A stretch of 64,000 nucleotides of DNA from Haberlea rhodopensis (Eukaryota > Streptophyta > Magnoliopsida > Lamiales > Gesneriaceae), in the NCBI GenBank assembly GCA_907163345.1, contig CAJQUN010000141.1, positions 1,302,001 to 1,366,000 of the forward strand, written 5' to 3'. Below the pieces are notes generated by a model that did not search any database, was not told the DNA's origin, and saw only the letters and a list, made by a program, of their open reading frames with translations. The translations under genes were made by a program, and so were the position numbers. Shown here piece after piece: positions 10,543 through 22,000 of the stretch. Numbering within the stretch: position 1 is the stretch's first letter; each line of letters begins with the position of its first letter.

Positions 10543-12251
10543 CGTGTACAAGGCTCATATCGGATTTTATGTGGTTAAATAGTTTAATCATGTTAGAATT
10601 TATATTGCATGCTATTTAAAACTGTATTTTCATATATGATATGGAAAAATCGATTTTGTGAAAATCATCGTATGATAATATATATGATATAATTGACGGA
10701 TCGAAATATATGATAATTCGTGATCAAAAACCGGAACATTGGGTCGTGTAGGCTCACGGCCGACGCCACCTAGGTGCTAGGGTTTCGAACCCTAGTCACC
10801 ATGGCTCGGCCGCCGCATCAAAGAGGCTAGGGTTTTTGAACCCTAGTCAAATAAGCCTCTCGGCCGCCGCTTAAGGGCTAGGGTTCGGACCCTGGCTCGA
10901 GCATGGGTCAAGCCGTCGCACTATCTAGGGTTTTGAACTCTATTGGCTCGATAAAGTATTGAGAAGGTGCAAGATGGCTCGATAGAATCGACATGGTGCA
11001 AGGCGGCTAGGGTTTGGAACCCTAGCAGCGCCGCACCCAAGCCGCCGCATGGACCATGGCTCGGCCATGGGCTAGGGTTTCGAACCCTAGGCCCACTATT
11101 GGTCCAGCCGTGGGTTTTGGTTCGAACCATGGTGGTTCGTGTTTTAGTCGCTTTAGTTCGTGGCATGTGATGTCCCGAGCGTACGATAATTTTTCAAAAA
11201 TTATATTACAGTTTTAATTAGAATTAAATTTAAAATGTTTAGAATTTAATTAATTAAATGTTAATGCATGCTTTATGTGTTGTTTGAGCATGGTGCGTGG
11301 TTATAGCCCTTTGACCTATTAGATAGGATTTGTGAATGATTGTAATTTATAATACGACCTGCGAGTCGTGCCTTTCTCTATTTTATTCTAAATGTAATCC
11401 CTCCCCTATGTTCCCCTCGAATGTGAATCGAGGAATTCTATATCTTGTAAAATAGTGTAGTTTATTTTATTGATGGTGATCAATGAAGATGGAGCATCGT
11501 GCCGGGATGAGGAGGCCATTCACAAATTGGAGCCAAAGGAAGGTGCTTATGAAGTTACCTTAGGTTGACTCATAGGAGTTTCTCATTGGCTTGAGAAACT
11601 CATTAGTAGGGGCTATAACCATGTCACGTTTTAATTATGTATGTTGATGCATGATTTATCTTATGTTTTAGTTTGATAATAGTATTACACATATATGTAG
11701 ATATGTATACAACTATATGTAGTGGACATATTTTAAATTATCAAATTAATCATGAGATCAATAAATCCCTCTAAAATATTAAGTTTTAGATGCCCTCCAA
11801 ATAAAAGTACTCGTCAATAACTTCGATTGTACATGTGTGGGTTTGCCAAAGCAAAGCACCGTGGCAATCTTAGTAAGGCGCGAAAGGATAAAAGTGATAT
11901 CCGTTATACTTTAATTGGGTACGACTTAACTAGGTTATCTCAATAGGATTGGGAACCTAGAGGCATGGGTTGGATCATAATTCATTTGATGAATTGAACA
12001 AAGTGTTGTTCGTCCAACTATCCAAGAATTATATGTGATGTAATTGACAAAGTGTTGTCTACCTAAATAACCGAGTCTTGGGCGATTAGCCAAAGCTAAC
12101 TCAAGATTAGGCGAAATATGGATCTTGGCCCACTAAAAGTTTCGAGGGTTGATATTTTTCAAATAAAATAGTGGGAGTATCATTTAATATAAGACCATGT
12201 TAAATGATTTAAATCATAAACTTATTTTGCATATTTATATTGTAGATATCC
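10543..12251 (+). other. C1 leader between PBS and gag-pol start
   Basis: A 1.7-kb untranslated leader. The first part (10777-11090) holds an array of AGGGTT...AACCCT hairpins and GGCTCGGCCGCCGC-like spacers. The rest is AT-rich without recognisable coding. The same leader is kept in C2. Confidence 0.8.
10777..11090 (+). repeat. Array of telobox-like hairpins in C1 leader
   Basis: Stem-loops of the form CTAGGGTT-(3-4 nt)-AACCCTAG at 10777-10795, 10827-10846, 10878-10895, 11007-11025 and 11072-11090, with a partial copy near 10925. Each is spaced by variable GC-rich sequence. Each arm contains the plant telobox core AACCCTA. Confidence 0.8.
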
Positions 12252-15200
12252 ATGGCAACTAACAACGTTACTAGCACTTTATCACTGCGATCGGTCCTTG
12301 AGAAGGACAAATTAAATGGGACAAATTTCCTAGACTGGCATAGGAACTTGAGGATAGTTCTCAAACAAGAAAAGAAACAATATGTTCTAGAGGAACCCTT
12401 GCTCGCTGAGGAACCTCCCCTAACAGCTACAAGAGCTGAAAAAGATGCTTACAAGAAGCATCAGAGTGACGCACTTGATGTTGGGTGCCTCATGCTTGCC
12501 ACTATGAACTCTGAGCTTCAGAAGCAACATGAGGAAATGGAGGCGTTCGATATGATCGAACACTTAAAGCAGTTGTACCAACAGCAAGCTAGACAAGAGA
12601 GGTATGACGTCTCTAAAGCGTTATTCCAGTGTAGGATGGTAGAGGGAAGCTTAGTTGGAACTCATGTGCTCAAGATGATTGGGTACATTGAGAATCTGGA
12701 CAAGCTAGGTTTTCCATTGGACCAAGAGTTGGCCACCGATGTGATCTTGCAATCGTTGCCGGAGAGCTTCAGTCAATTTGTAGTAAATTACAATATGACT
12801 GATATGGAAAAGACTCTGCCCCAGTTGCTTGGTATGTTGAGAACATATGAAGCAAACACTAAGAAGACTAAGGCCACAAATGTCCTTATTGTGAATAAAG
12901 GCAAAGGAAGGGCCAAAGCTAAAGGCAACAAGAAAGCAAAGAAGGTCTTTGCTAAATCTAAGCCAAAGTCTTCTGCACTGAAGCCAAAGGGAGGGATAGC
13001 AAAAGAAGGGAACTGTTTCCATTGCGGTGAGACCGGTCATTGGAAAAGAAACTGCAAAGTATATCTGGAGGATCTAAAGAAAGGAAGTGTGACTTCCGCT
13101 TCAGGTATTTTTGTTATAGAATTCAATTTATCTACTTCTTCATCATGGGTATTAGATACTGGATGTGGATCTCACATTTGTGTAAATGTGCAGGATCTCA
13201 AAAGGAGTAGGACATTGGCAAAAGGTGAAGTTGATCTCCGAGTTGGAAATGGAGCAAGAGTTGCTGCATTAGCTATAGGAGATTATCATTTACCTTTACC
13301 TTCTGGTTTATCGTTGATTTTAAAAGACTGTTATTTTGTGCCTTCAATTACTAAAAACATTATTTCTATTTCTTGTTTAGACAAGTATGGTTTTTCATTT
13401 ATAATAAAGGACAATTGTTGTTCTATTTATTTAAATGATATGTTTTATGCTAGTGCACAAATGGTGAATGGTCTTTATGTATTAAATCTTGATATGCCTA
13501 TCTATAACATAAATACTAAAAGGATTAAAAATAATGATTGTAATCCGACTTATCTCTGGCACTGTCGCTTGGGCCACATAAACGAGAACCGCATATCTAA
13601 ACTTCATAAGGATGGAGTATTAGATTCATTTGATTTTGAATCATATGAAACATGCGAATCTTGTTTAATGGGCAAGATGACTAAAGCCCCTTTCAAGGGA
13701 CATGTTGAAAGGGCAAATGTTTTATTGGGACTAATACATAGTGATGTATGTGGACCAATAAGTACACAAGCTAGAGGTGGTTTTCAATACTTCGTTACAT
13801 TTACTGATGACCTCAGTAGATATGGGTATGTGTACCTAATGAAACATAAGCATGAAACCTTTGAAAAGTTCAAAGATTTCAAGAATGAAGTACAAAACCA
13901 ACTTGGCAAAAGTATCAAAATCCTTCGATCAGATCGAGGAGGAGAATACTTAAGCCAAGAGTTTCATGACTATCTAAAGGAGTGTGGGATAGTCCCACAA
14001 CTCACTCCTCCGTATACTCCACAATGGAATGGTGTATCCGAGAGGAGAAATCGAACCTTGTTAGACATGGTTAGATCAATGATGAGTCATGCAGATCTTC
14101 CGATATCATTTTGGGGACACGCTCTAGAAACATCAATTTTCTTACTGAACCGTGTTCCATCTAAATCAGTGGAAAAGACACCATATGAGATATGGACTGG
14201 GAAGCGTCCTAGTATGTCTTTTATGAAGATTTGGGGTTGTGAGGCTTTCGTTAGACGTCACGCCACTAACAAACTTGGACCCAAATCTGATAAGTGTTTA
14301 TTTGTGGGGTATCCTAAGGAAACGAAAGGGTACTATTTCTATTATCCCACCGAGAACAAAGTAGTTGTTGCTCGGACTGGTATATTTCTTGAAAGAGAAT
14401 TTATTTCTAGAAAAACCAGTGGGAGAAAAATAGAACTTAGTGAAGTTCAACCACAAGAAAACACTGAACCTGAGATTGAGATGGAAACAGAGCAGGCACC
14501 ACAAGCTGTTGTGGAAGAAGTACCTGCTCAAGAGACACAAGCCCAGCGTAGGTCTGTAAGAGAACACCGGGAGCCACAGAGATATGGATTTCTTGTGACT
14601 CAACAAGGTGACTTACTACTTATTGATGAGGATGAGCCGTCATCTTATCAACAAGCTATTATGGGCAATGATTCTGAGAAATGGCAAGAGGCCATGAAAT
14701 CTGAGATGGAATCCATGTATGCAAACCAAGTATGGACTTTGGTTGATCCACCTGAAGGGGTACGACCCATAGGGTGCAAATGGATTTTCAAGAAAAAGAC
14801 CGATATGGATGGTAACGTACAAACCTATAAAGGTCGGCTGGTTGCAAAAGGATTCAAACAAATTCATGGTATTGACTATGATGAAACCTTTTCACCAGTG
14901 GCCATGGTTAAATCCATAAGGATCTTACTTGCAATAGCTGCATTTCATGATTATGAAATCTGGCAGATGGATGTCAAAACAGCTTTCCTTAATGGAAATC
15001 TGCTCGAGGATGTGTACATGACACATCCCGAGGGTTTTGTCGATCCAAAGGATGCTGGAAAGATATGCAAGCTACAACGATCCATTTATGGATTGAAGCA
15101 AGCTTCTCGGAGTTGGAATCTTCGTTTTGATGATGCAATCAAAGAGTTTGGTTTTTTAAAAAATGAAGATGAACCTTGTGTCTACAAGAAGGTCAGTGGG

Positions 15201-16214
15201 AGCGTAATCATTTTCCTAGTGTTGTATGTAGATGACATACTTCTTATTGGAAATGATATCCCTGCCTTGCAATCTGTAAAGATTTGGCTAGGGAATTGCT
15301 TTTCGATGAAAGACTTAGGAGAAGCCACCTATGTATTAGGAATCAAGATCTATAGAGATAGATCGAGAAGGCTTCTTGGTCTAAGTCAAAGTACATACAT
15401 AGACAAGGTGCTTAAAAGGTTTAGCATGCAAGAATCCAAGAAAGGATTCGTGCCTATGACACATGGTATTTATCTCTCGAAGGAACAGTGTCCTTCAACA
15501 CCAGATGAGAGACAACGCATGAGTAAGATTCCATACGCATCAGCTATTGGATCTATCATGTATGCCATGATATGTACTCGTCCCGATGTATCGTATGCTT
15601 TGAGCATGACGAGCAGATATCAAGTTGATCCAGGTGAAGGTCACTGGATTGCTGTCAAGAATATCCTAAAGTACATGAGAAGGACTAAGGATACATTCTT
15701 GATTTATGGAGGTGAGGAAGAGCTCAATGTAATGGGTTACACTGATGCAAGCTTCCAAACCGACAAAGATGATTTTCGATCGCAATCTGGATATGTGTAT
15801 TGCCTGAATGGAGGTGCTGTGAGCTGGAAGAGTTCAAAGCAAGAAACAGTAGCCGATTCTACAACGGAAGCTGAGTATATTGCTGCCTCGGATGCAGCAA
15901 AGGAAGCTGTTTGGATGAGGAAGTTCATTTCTGAACTTGGAGTGGTGCCTAGCATTAAAGATCCGATAGAACTCTATTGTGACAACAATGGAGCGATCGC
16001 ATTGGCTAAGGAACCAAGATCTCACCAAAGATCCAAGCACATACTTAGGCGTTTCCATTTCATTCGAGAAATCGTTGAAAGGGGAGATGTTAAAATATGC
16101 AAAGTACCAACAGATGATAATGTATCTGACCCATTGACGAAGCCACTGTCACAGCAGAAGCATGATCGTCATACTAGATCTCTAGGCATTAGGTATATGT
16201 CTGAGTGGTCTTAG
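12252..16214 (+). CDS. gag-pol: C1 Gag-Pol polyprotein (Ty1/copia), intact
   Basis: An uninterrupted 1320-residue copia polyprotein, normal in length for the family. Gag runs to about residue 250; a zinc knuckle, CFHCGETGHWKRNC, spans 255-268. Protease has LDTG with catalytic Asp302. The pre-integrase domain has WHCRLGHI near 436. Integrase has D498 (HSD), D561 (RSDRGGEY) and E597 (NGVSERRN), a D-X35-E spacing. Reverse transcriptase starts about 843 (KWIFKKK) with catalytic YVDD at 992-995. RNase H has D1165 (YTDAS), E1206 (TTEAEY region) and a later YCDNNGA. The ATG at 12252 is the first of the long frame, just after the leader. The protein makes particles and copies and inserts the element DNA. 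A Tork/TAR-like copia lineage is likely but not proven. Confidence 0.97.
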   Translation: MATNNVTSTLSLRSVLEKDKLNGTNFLDWHRNLRIVLKQEKKQYVLEEPLLAEEPPLTATRAEKDAYKKHQSDALDVGCLMLATMNSELQKQHEEMEAFDMIEHLKQLYQQQARQERYDVSKALFQCRMVEGSLVGTHVLKMIGYIENLDKLGFPLDQELATDVILQSLPESFSQFVVNYNMTDMEKTLPQLLGMLRTYEANTKKTKATNVLIVNKGKGRAKAKGNKKAKKVFAKSKPKSSALKPKGGIAKEGNCFHCGETGHWKRNCKVYLEDLKKGSVTSASGIFVIEFNLSTSSSWVLDTGCGSHICVNVQDLKRSRTLAKGEVDLRVGNGARVAALAIGDYHLPLPSGLSLILKDCYFVPSITKNIISISCLDKYGFSFIIKDNCCSIYLNDMFYASAQMVNGLYVLNLDMPIYNINTKRIKNNDCNPTYLWHCRLGHINENRISKLHKDGVLDSFDFESYETCESCLMGKMTKAPFKGHVERANVLLGLIHSDVCGPISTQARGGFQYFVTFTDDLSRYGYVYLMKHKHETFEKFKDFKNEVQNQLGKSIKILRSDRGGEYLSQEFHDYLKECGIVPQLTPPYTPQWNGVSERRNRTLLDMVRSMMSHADLPISFWGHALETSIFLLNRVPSKSVEKTPYEIWTGKRPSMSFMKIWGCEAFVRRHATNKLGPKSDKCLFVGYPKETKGYYFYYPTENKVVVARTGIFLEREFISRKTSGRKIELSEVQPQENTEPEIEMETEQAPQAVVEEVPAQETQAQRRSVREHREPQRYGFLVTQQGDLLLIDEDEPSSYQQAIMGNDSEKWQEAMKSEMESMYANQVWTLVDPPEGVRPIGCKWIFKKKTDMDGNVQTYKGRLVAKGFKQIHGIDYDETFSPVAMVKSIRILLAIAAFHDYEIWQMDVKTAFLNGNLLEDVYMTHPEGFVDPKDAGKICKLQRSIYGLKQASRSWNLRFDDAIKEFGFLKNEDEPCVYKKVSGSVIIFLVLYVDDILLIGNDIPALQSVKIWLGNCFSMKDLGEATYVLGIKIYRDRSRRLLGLSQSTYIDKVLKRFSMQESKKGFVPMTHGIYLSKEQCPSTPDERQRMSKIPYASAIGSIMYAMICTRPDVSYALSMTSRYQVDPGEGHWIAVKNILKYMRRTKDTFLIYGGEEELNVMGYTDASFQTDKDDFRSQSGYVYCLNGGAVSWKSSKQETVADSTTEAEYIAASDAAKEAVWMRKFISELGVVPSIKDPIELYCDNNGAIALAKEPRSHQRSKHILRRFHFIREIVERGDVKICKVPTDDNVSDPLTKPLSQQKHDRHTRSLGIRYMSEWS

Positions 16215-16217
16215 TGC

Positions 16218-16229
16218 AAGTGGGAGATT
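16218..16229 (+). promoter_or_regulatory. C1 polypurine tract
   Basis: AAGTGGGAGATT lies directly before the 3' LTR and only a few bases after the gag-pol stop. It primes plus-strand synthesis. Confidence 0.85.
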
Positions 16230-17724
16230 TGTTGGGATATGCCCTAAGACAAGTCATTAGTTGATTGTTTAAGACATACAATGTTTATGGATTTATGAAT
16301 GGCAATTCATTATTATATATTATTCTTTTAACTGTGCATTGTGAATTAATATATATGTTAATGTCCTTAGAATAATATTGTATTATTCTTAAAGATGTCC
16401 CTAGTCAAGTATTATCATGAATAGGGATAATGATAACACGTAGAGACTAGTATATGTTGATCGATGAATTGTTCATTGATATGAGATATCAAATCAACAT
16501 ATGGGTACATGTTAGAGAACAATGTACTGGACAGACCCACAATGAGAATGCAACATGGATAGTTATATGATCGTCATATGCAATTCTCATAGTGATAATA
16601 ATGTATACAATCCTTACGACTTGTGATCATCAGAGATCCCAACATAAGGAGTTATGTATCTTGATATCGTCAAACGTTACCCGTAACAGGGTAATCTATA
16701 AAGGCGACTATTGGATACACTACGAATTATGTAGAGGGATGTTGACTGATCGAGATAGGATTTGTCCCTTCTATATAACAGGAGATGTGTTTGGCCCTTG
16801 ATCAAGTGAGAACTAAAATGCATGGCCATGCTCGAATGAGTCGATATGAGATATCGAGCTTATTCGTTTATTCTAGTTCTACTTGGGGATCAAGAAATAA
16901 AGATTGGATATACGAGTATGACTATTCCATGACTCGTGTTCAATCTAAACACAAAGGACAAAGGGATTAAGTTACATGATTAATATTATCACAAGTTCTA
17001 AAGGTTATGTCGAGTCATTGACATTCTCGTAATTTGGGTAGCATCGATGTGTTGCTAGATACCGCTCAATGCTTGCGACATAAAATGAGATTTTATGTCA
17101 CTGCCAACATTACGAGATCCTATCGGGTCGCACAAAAGATTAAATCGAGAAGGGAAATTAAATTCATGGGATGAATTAAATAATTAAGAGGAGTCTTAAT
17201 TAATAATCATAAGGATTAATTAAATCATGGGCTTAAGCCCATGAAGCTTTGAGAAAGCCTTTAATTAATTATATAAAAGTGATTACAAGGTGTTTAATTG
17301 TGAGACACAATTCATAACATAAAAACCTAGCACAAAAGAATCACTCTCGGCCGCTACCATCATCTTGAACTTTCGGCCACTTCATAGCCGAGTAGTTCTT
17401 GGCGATTTTGTGCCAATTTGATTGTGAATCAAAGTGTGGTTTTTGGTTCCGGTTTAATATCTTGTCTAGCAACTTGATATTAAACTATCCCTTCACTCGA
17501 TTTGATCGTGTGGATACCGTTGAGGCAAAACCAATCGAGTTTTGCTTAGTGACTCGGAGAAGGCGTAGGACGTGGTGCAGCTCCGTGGATTCGGCCTCAA
17601 ACACGCTACAAGGGTAAGACTCTTATGTAATTCTCTAATCCGATATGATTCCCTATGTATAGATCGCTGGTTTGTAATCCCAAATTTTATTCCGCTGCGC
17701 TGTATGCTCATGGGGTTACTTACA
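16230..17724 (+). mobile_element. C1 3' LTR
   Basis: 1495 bp, nearly identical to the 5' LTR, with about seven substitutions, several around 16540-16710. Ends TTACTTACA followed by the TSD GTACC. Confidence 0.95.
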
Positions 17725-17729
17725 GTACC

Positions 17730-18984
17730 CCATATATCTTATAAGGTCATACTACTCTAGTATCACGCACGCTTGTGGCGGCGATGTCAAGATTGGGTCA
17801 TTCCATAACTCTATCAACACATATATATAACCATACGCACAACCATCAATGCAATCAAGATACATTATGCATTTCACAAATGCTCTCATATAAAGTAATG
17901 CTCGTACGTCGCACGTACCTTAAATCTCCGAAGTCCGAGCCAAACCTTGCTCGAGTTCCATGCCCCGAGGAACGATGTGCTAACACGATAAATTAATTCT
18001 CAATTATTTACGAACATGCAACACATGCTCAAGCACACCCATAACCCTCAAAAATATTGTCAACACACGACAATTAACCATTATCGAAAATTGCTCAATA
18101 ACTCCCCACAAATTTTCGAATCTTCACAACACAAATCGAACCCAAACTAAACACCATAATACATCTAAAACGTGTAATAAATCTATCAATAGTAAGAATC
18201 ATCACTCCTTGCCAAAAACCCCCAAAATTCGAACATAAACCCCACGCACACAGCATTCAGATTCGAACCATTAAGCAACAAATTTTCGAACTATAAAGCA
18301 AGAAATATTCGACCCAAATAACAGCACAAAACGCCCCAAAAACACCTGAATAAAAGCCCCAAAATCGTACCAAAAATCGAGCCCCAAATCGGACAGATTC
18401 CAGTTTCGAACCCTAGCGCTTTCTGCAGAAATCCGAACTCAAATCGCGACCAAACTCAATTGATTGTATGGAGAGGTGCGCCTGGAAGAGACGAAGCCAC
18501 CGGTGGGTCGGACGCGCCGAACGGCGGCCGGCGCACGGCCTGAAGCTGCGTGGGTCAAAGGGGATCGGGAAAATCAGCGCGCGGGGAGAGAGAGAAGCAA
18601 GGTGAGGAAAATGGTTCCGATAATTAAAATCTCGGGTTCAACTGGTATTTATAGCAAAAATACCCTGAAATACTAATAGCCTCACAAATACATCATGATT
18701 CATTAAAAATCATCTGTTTCCAAAAATTCTCTCTCTAACTCCAAAACCCCCTACCGGTGCCCTCACAAAGCACCCGAGATTCCGGGTCACACTAAAAACT
18801 CAACTCATAGGTTTTTCACCGGAATGAGAATACAATCTCAACCTCGGGATCCAACGATCCCGACTACCCAAATAGACGAGCTCGGGAGGCCCAACACCGC
18901 GATTAAACTCCAAATCGCCACGTAAAACAACTTTTGGGGTTATTAACACTCCGGGATTACCATCTATAATCCCTGGTCATCACA
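17730..18984 (-). mobile_element. A1 3' LTR, part 2
   Basis: Resumes after C1 and its TSD and ends GGTCATCACA. Matches 24253-25520, with an indel in the GC-rich segment near 18530 (GCCGGCGCACGG against a longer version near 25060). TATA-like box (minus) at 18645-18654. Confidence 0.92.
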
Positions 18985-19019
18985 ATATCCCCCACTAAAA
19001 GAATTTCGTCCTCGAAATT
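18985..19019 (-). promoter_or_regulatory. A1 polypurine tract and adjoining hairpin
   Basis: On the minus strand a TTTTAGTGGGGGATAT tract abuts the 3' LTR, preceded by the stem-loop AATTTCG-AGGA-CGAAATT (plus coordinates 19002-19019). The same arrangement is found in A2, A3 and G. Confidence 0.85.
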
Positions 19020-22000
19020 AGCACCGGTGTAATACGTGACACCCCGGCTACACAACAACATGAAGCCATAACTTCGATTTTTGACCATATCAGAATCGTC
19101 TTAAAAACCGCGAGGATACTTATCTCACATCAAACTCTGAAACAGAGCGACATACCAAAACCAACATATCACCCAAGAGGCAAAACGTACCTCGATGCGG
19201 GTTATCCCAAAAGTCAGTCTCTCATGACTGCAAAACAACCAATACTTACGACTGTAGATCGGACAGTCATCCTTAGTTTTAATACAACTAGTATGAACGC
19301 ATCCTGAATGACACCTCAACCGTGAGAACGTTGACCTCGTGTCAAACTCTGGAGTGGAATAGACTTCCAAATCCATCATAACGTCAAAGAGCGTCAGCAC
19401 AACTCAACGCTAACAATCCAAAAGCAGTTAGTCAACTGAACTGCAAGGATTCGAATTGCTCCCGATTTTATCGTAGACATCACCCAATGACATCTTTACT
19501 ATGACTCACGATGTCTAACCCACATCATTACGAGGAAAACACTAGCATTCCACGGTATATTCATACCACACCTGGTCCCCGCTATACAGACCACCTCCAT
19601 CCAAGGAGCAGTTGCACCCTCTGCAACTCGGATCGGGCAACTCACGGCCAACGATCCACACCCGAACACATCTCACAAGATGTCCACCTCCGGATATTCC
19701 AAGAATCATATCCTAATCATAAATAAACAATCGAGACTCCACAGAGTTTCAAATTCTGAAAGGACATGCAATAAACCAATTGCATCCTCAACGCTTGTGT
19801 CGACAGCAACACCCAACCAATCCGAATTCCCGCCATCCCTTGACAATCCTAGGATTTAACAATCCAAACTTGGGAAGGCTATCGCGTAACTCGGATGAAA
19901 CACCAACAAGGAAATACCTCGACCCACACCAGATAATCCCTCCTCAGGGAGTCAACTAACTTCACGATTGTTTCTCATAATATCGTGCCATGGAGATTCC
20001 CAATCTCAAGGTGTTCCATAGCTCTCATCAGAGATTTAACCATAAAAAAAAAAAATAGTATACTCTATGCTTGACAAAAAGGAAATCAATAACTGGCATC
20101 CGTACACTCACCGGTATACCTGCCTAAGCACTGACATCACATCCATACTCAATGCACTTGGCTCGGGTATCTACAACATACCCCTAAGCCCCAAACACAA
20201 CTGTCAATTCTGAGTCATTCCCATCCAGAGGAGGATGATAATCGACGATCAACAACACGGCGTGATTCCCAAAATCAACACCACACGTACCAACTTACCG
20301 AATCTTTCAAAGATTCCCAAATAGGTATAATACTACCTCCTTCCCCACAAGGGAAGTTCTATTGAACTCGAGATCCACTAGTCTCGAACCAGCGTTCGGA
20401 AAAACTGGATACAATAACACCCATTGCATCCCAAGTACACGGATTCCCCAGATCGAGTCAACGACGACTTGATGACTCTCTTGTTGGTACTCCAACATTA
20501 TGAGCTGTCCCAGACAAGTCCCTCAAAACAATAGACGTATAAACGTTCTCATGGGGTGTCACATGCCTCGAACATCATGCTACAAAGGGACAATCAAAAG
20601 CCTGCCAAAAGTCTTCATCGTATCATCATACGATTCACCAAACTCGGTTCCAACGTGCAGTATAATGGCTCCAACAATCACACTATACCATTACCACGAT
20701 ATCTGGCTAGCAAAGCGCTGTCTCCATAGGCTCATATCAAGCCCACCAACAAGCCATATGTTCCATCTCGGTATGCCATACCGTACAAACCGTTAGAGTA
20801 ATGGGTCATCGCCCAACATATTTCTAAAATACCAAGCACAATGGACAACCCGGTGTCCTTGCTCACTTATGATGCAATCATAATCCAATAAGATTATCCC
20901 ACACCCTCAGGGTGGGTGCAACCATGTCTACCCTACATCACAACACAAGCGAGTAGTTTCCTCAATGACTACTCTTACCACCAATCACTTGGCCCTAGCC
21001 AAACCAACGAGCATACCCAAGGGTATCATTGCTCGACAAATATTTACCTCTATAACATGATGTGGTACATTTACCGGTACAATACATCCAATATTCCACC
21101 GAGCAAACCTGCTCGGCAAAAAGGTCTCGTCAACTAGTGACCCAGACTCTACCACGTGCTCACCATCGGTACTCAAACCATACACTAACATAACATAAAT
21201 GTATTAATCATCAAAACGACGCTACACGTCTACATAGAACGTCCACCATGTCATTGTCATCCCGTGACGGTACCTGTCAACATATGACTTTGAAATAATA
21301 TTGTCGATTCGTGACGGTATATGTCGATACACGACGTCTATAATCTCATCGTCAAACACATTACAACATAAGTAAATCAACACATGATATCCACAATAGT
21401 GCTAAATAAACAGTAATATGCCATACCTCATTGCTAACAATATAGCGGCATACCTGTCTCCGTCATCCAACAGTGGTACGCAATCAGCACCCATCGCTCG
21501 TAGGTGGCGTAATCCAGCGTCATGTACATAGCGGCATAACCCGTCGCTATAGAATCAGTGGCATAATCCCTCATCATAGAGTCAGGGGCATAAAACATCG
21601 CTATGGACATCTGGCGGCATGAACCATCGCCATAGATGTAGCGGGATGTACCATCGCTATGAACACCCGGCGGCATAAGTCATCGCTAATCAATATAGCG
21701 GAATGAGACATCGCTATCAATACCCGTCGGCATAAACCATCGCCAATAGAATAGCGGAATGAGATATCGCTATCAATACCCGGCGGCATAAACCATCGCC
21801 AATAGAATAGCGGAATGAGACATCGCTATCAATATATCTGGCGGCAAGAATCGTCGCCAATCAATATAGCGGAATGAACCATCGCTATCAATACATCTGG
21901 CGGCAAGAACCATCGCCAATCAACATAGCGGAATGAACCATCGCTATCAATATACCTGGCGGCATGAACCATCGCCAATCAATATAGCGGAATGAACCAT

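Larger units (their letters stand above)
9035..17724 (+). mobile_element. C1: apparently intact Ty1/copia retrotransposon
   Basis: Perfect 5-bp TSD GTACC (9030-9034 and 17725-17729). Two 1495-bp LTRs (9035-10529 and 16230-17724) differ at about seven positions by eye. A PBS, a PPT and one uninterrupted gag-pol frame of 1320 codons are all present. It inserted into the A1 3' LTR and is the youngest intact element in the window. Everything needed for autonomous movement appears to be there, although expression cannot be judged from sequence. Confidence 0.96.

Noticed and set aside
10777..11090. Interstitial telomere repeat
   Set aside because: The AGGGTT/AACCCT words are inverted pairs with loops and spacers, not head-to-tail telomere units.
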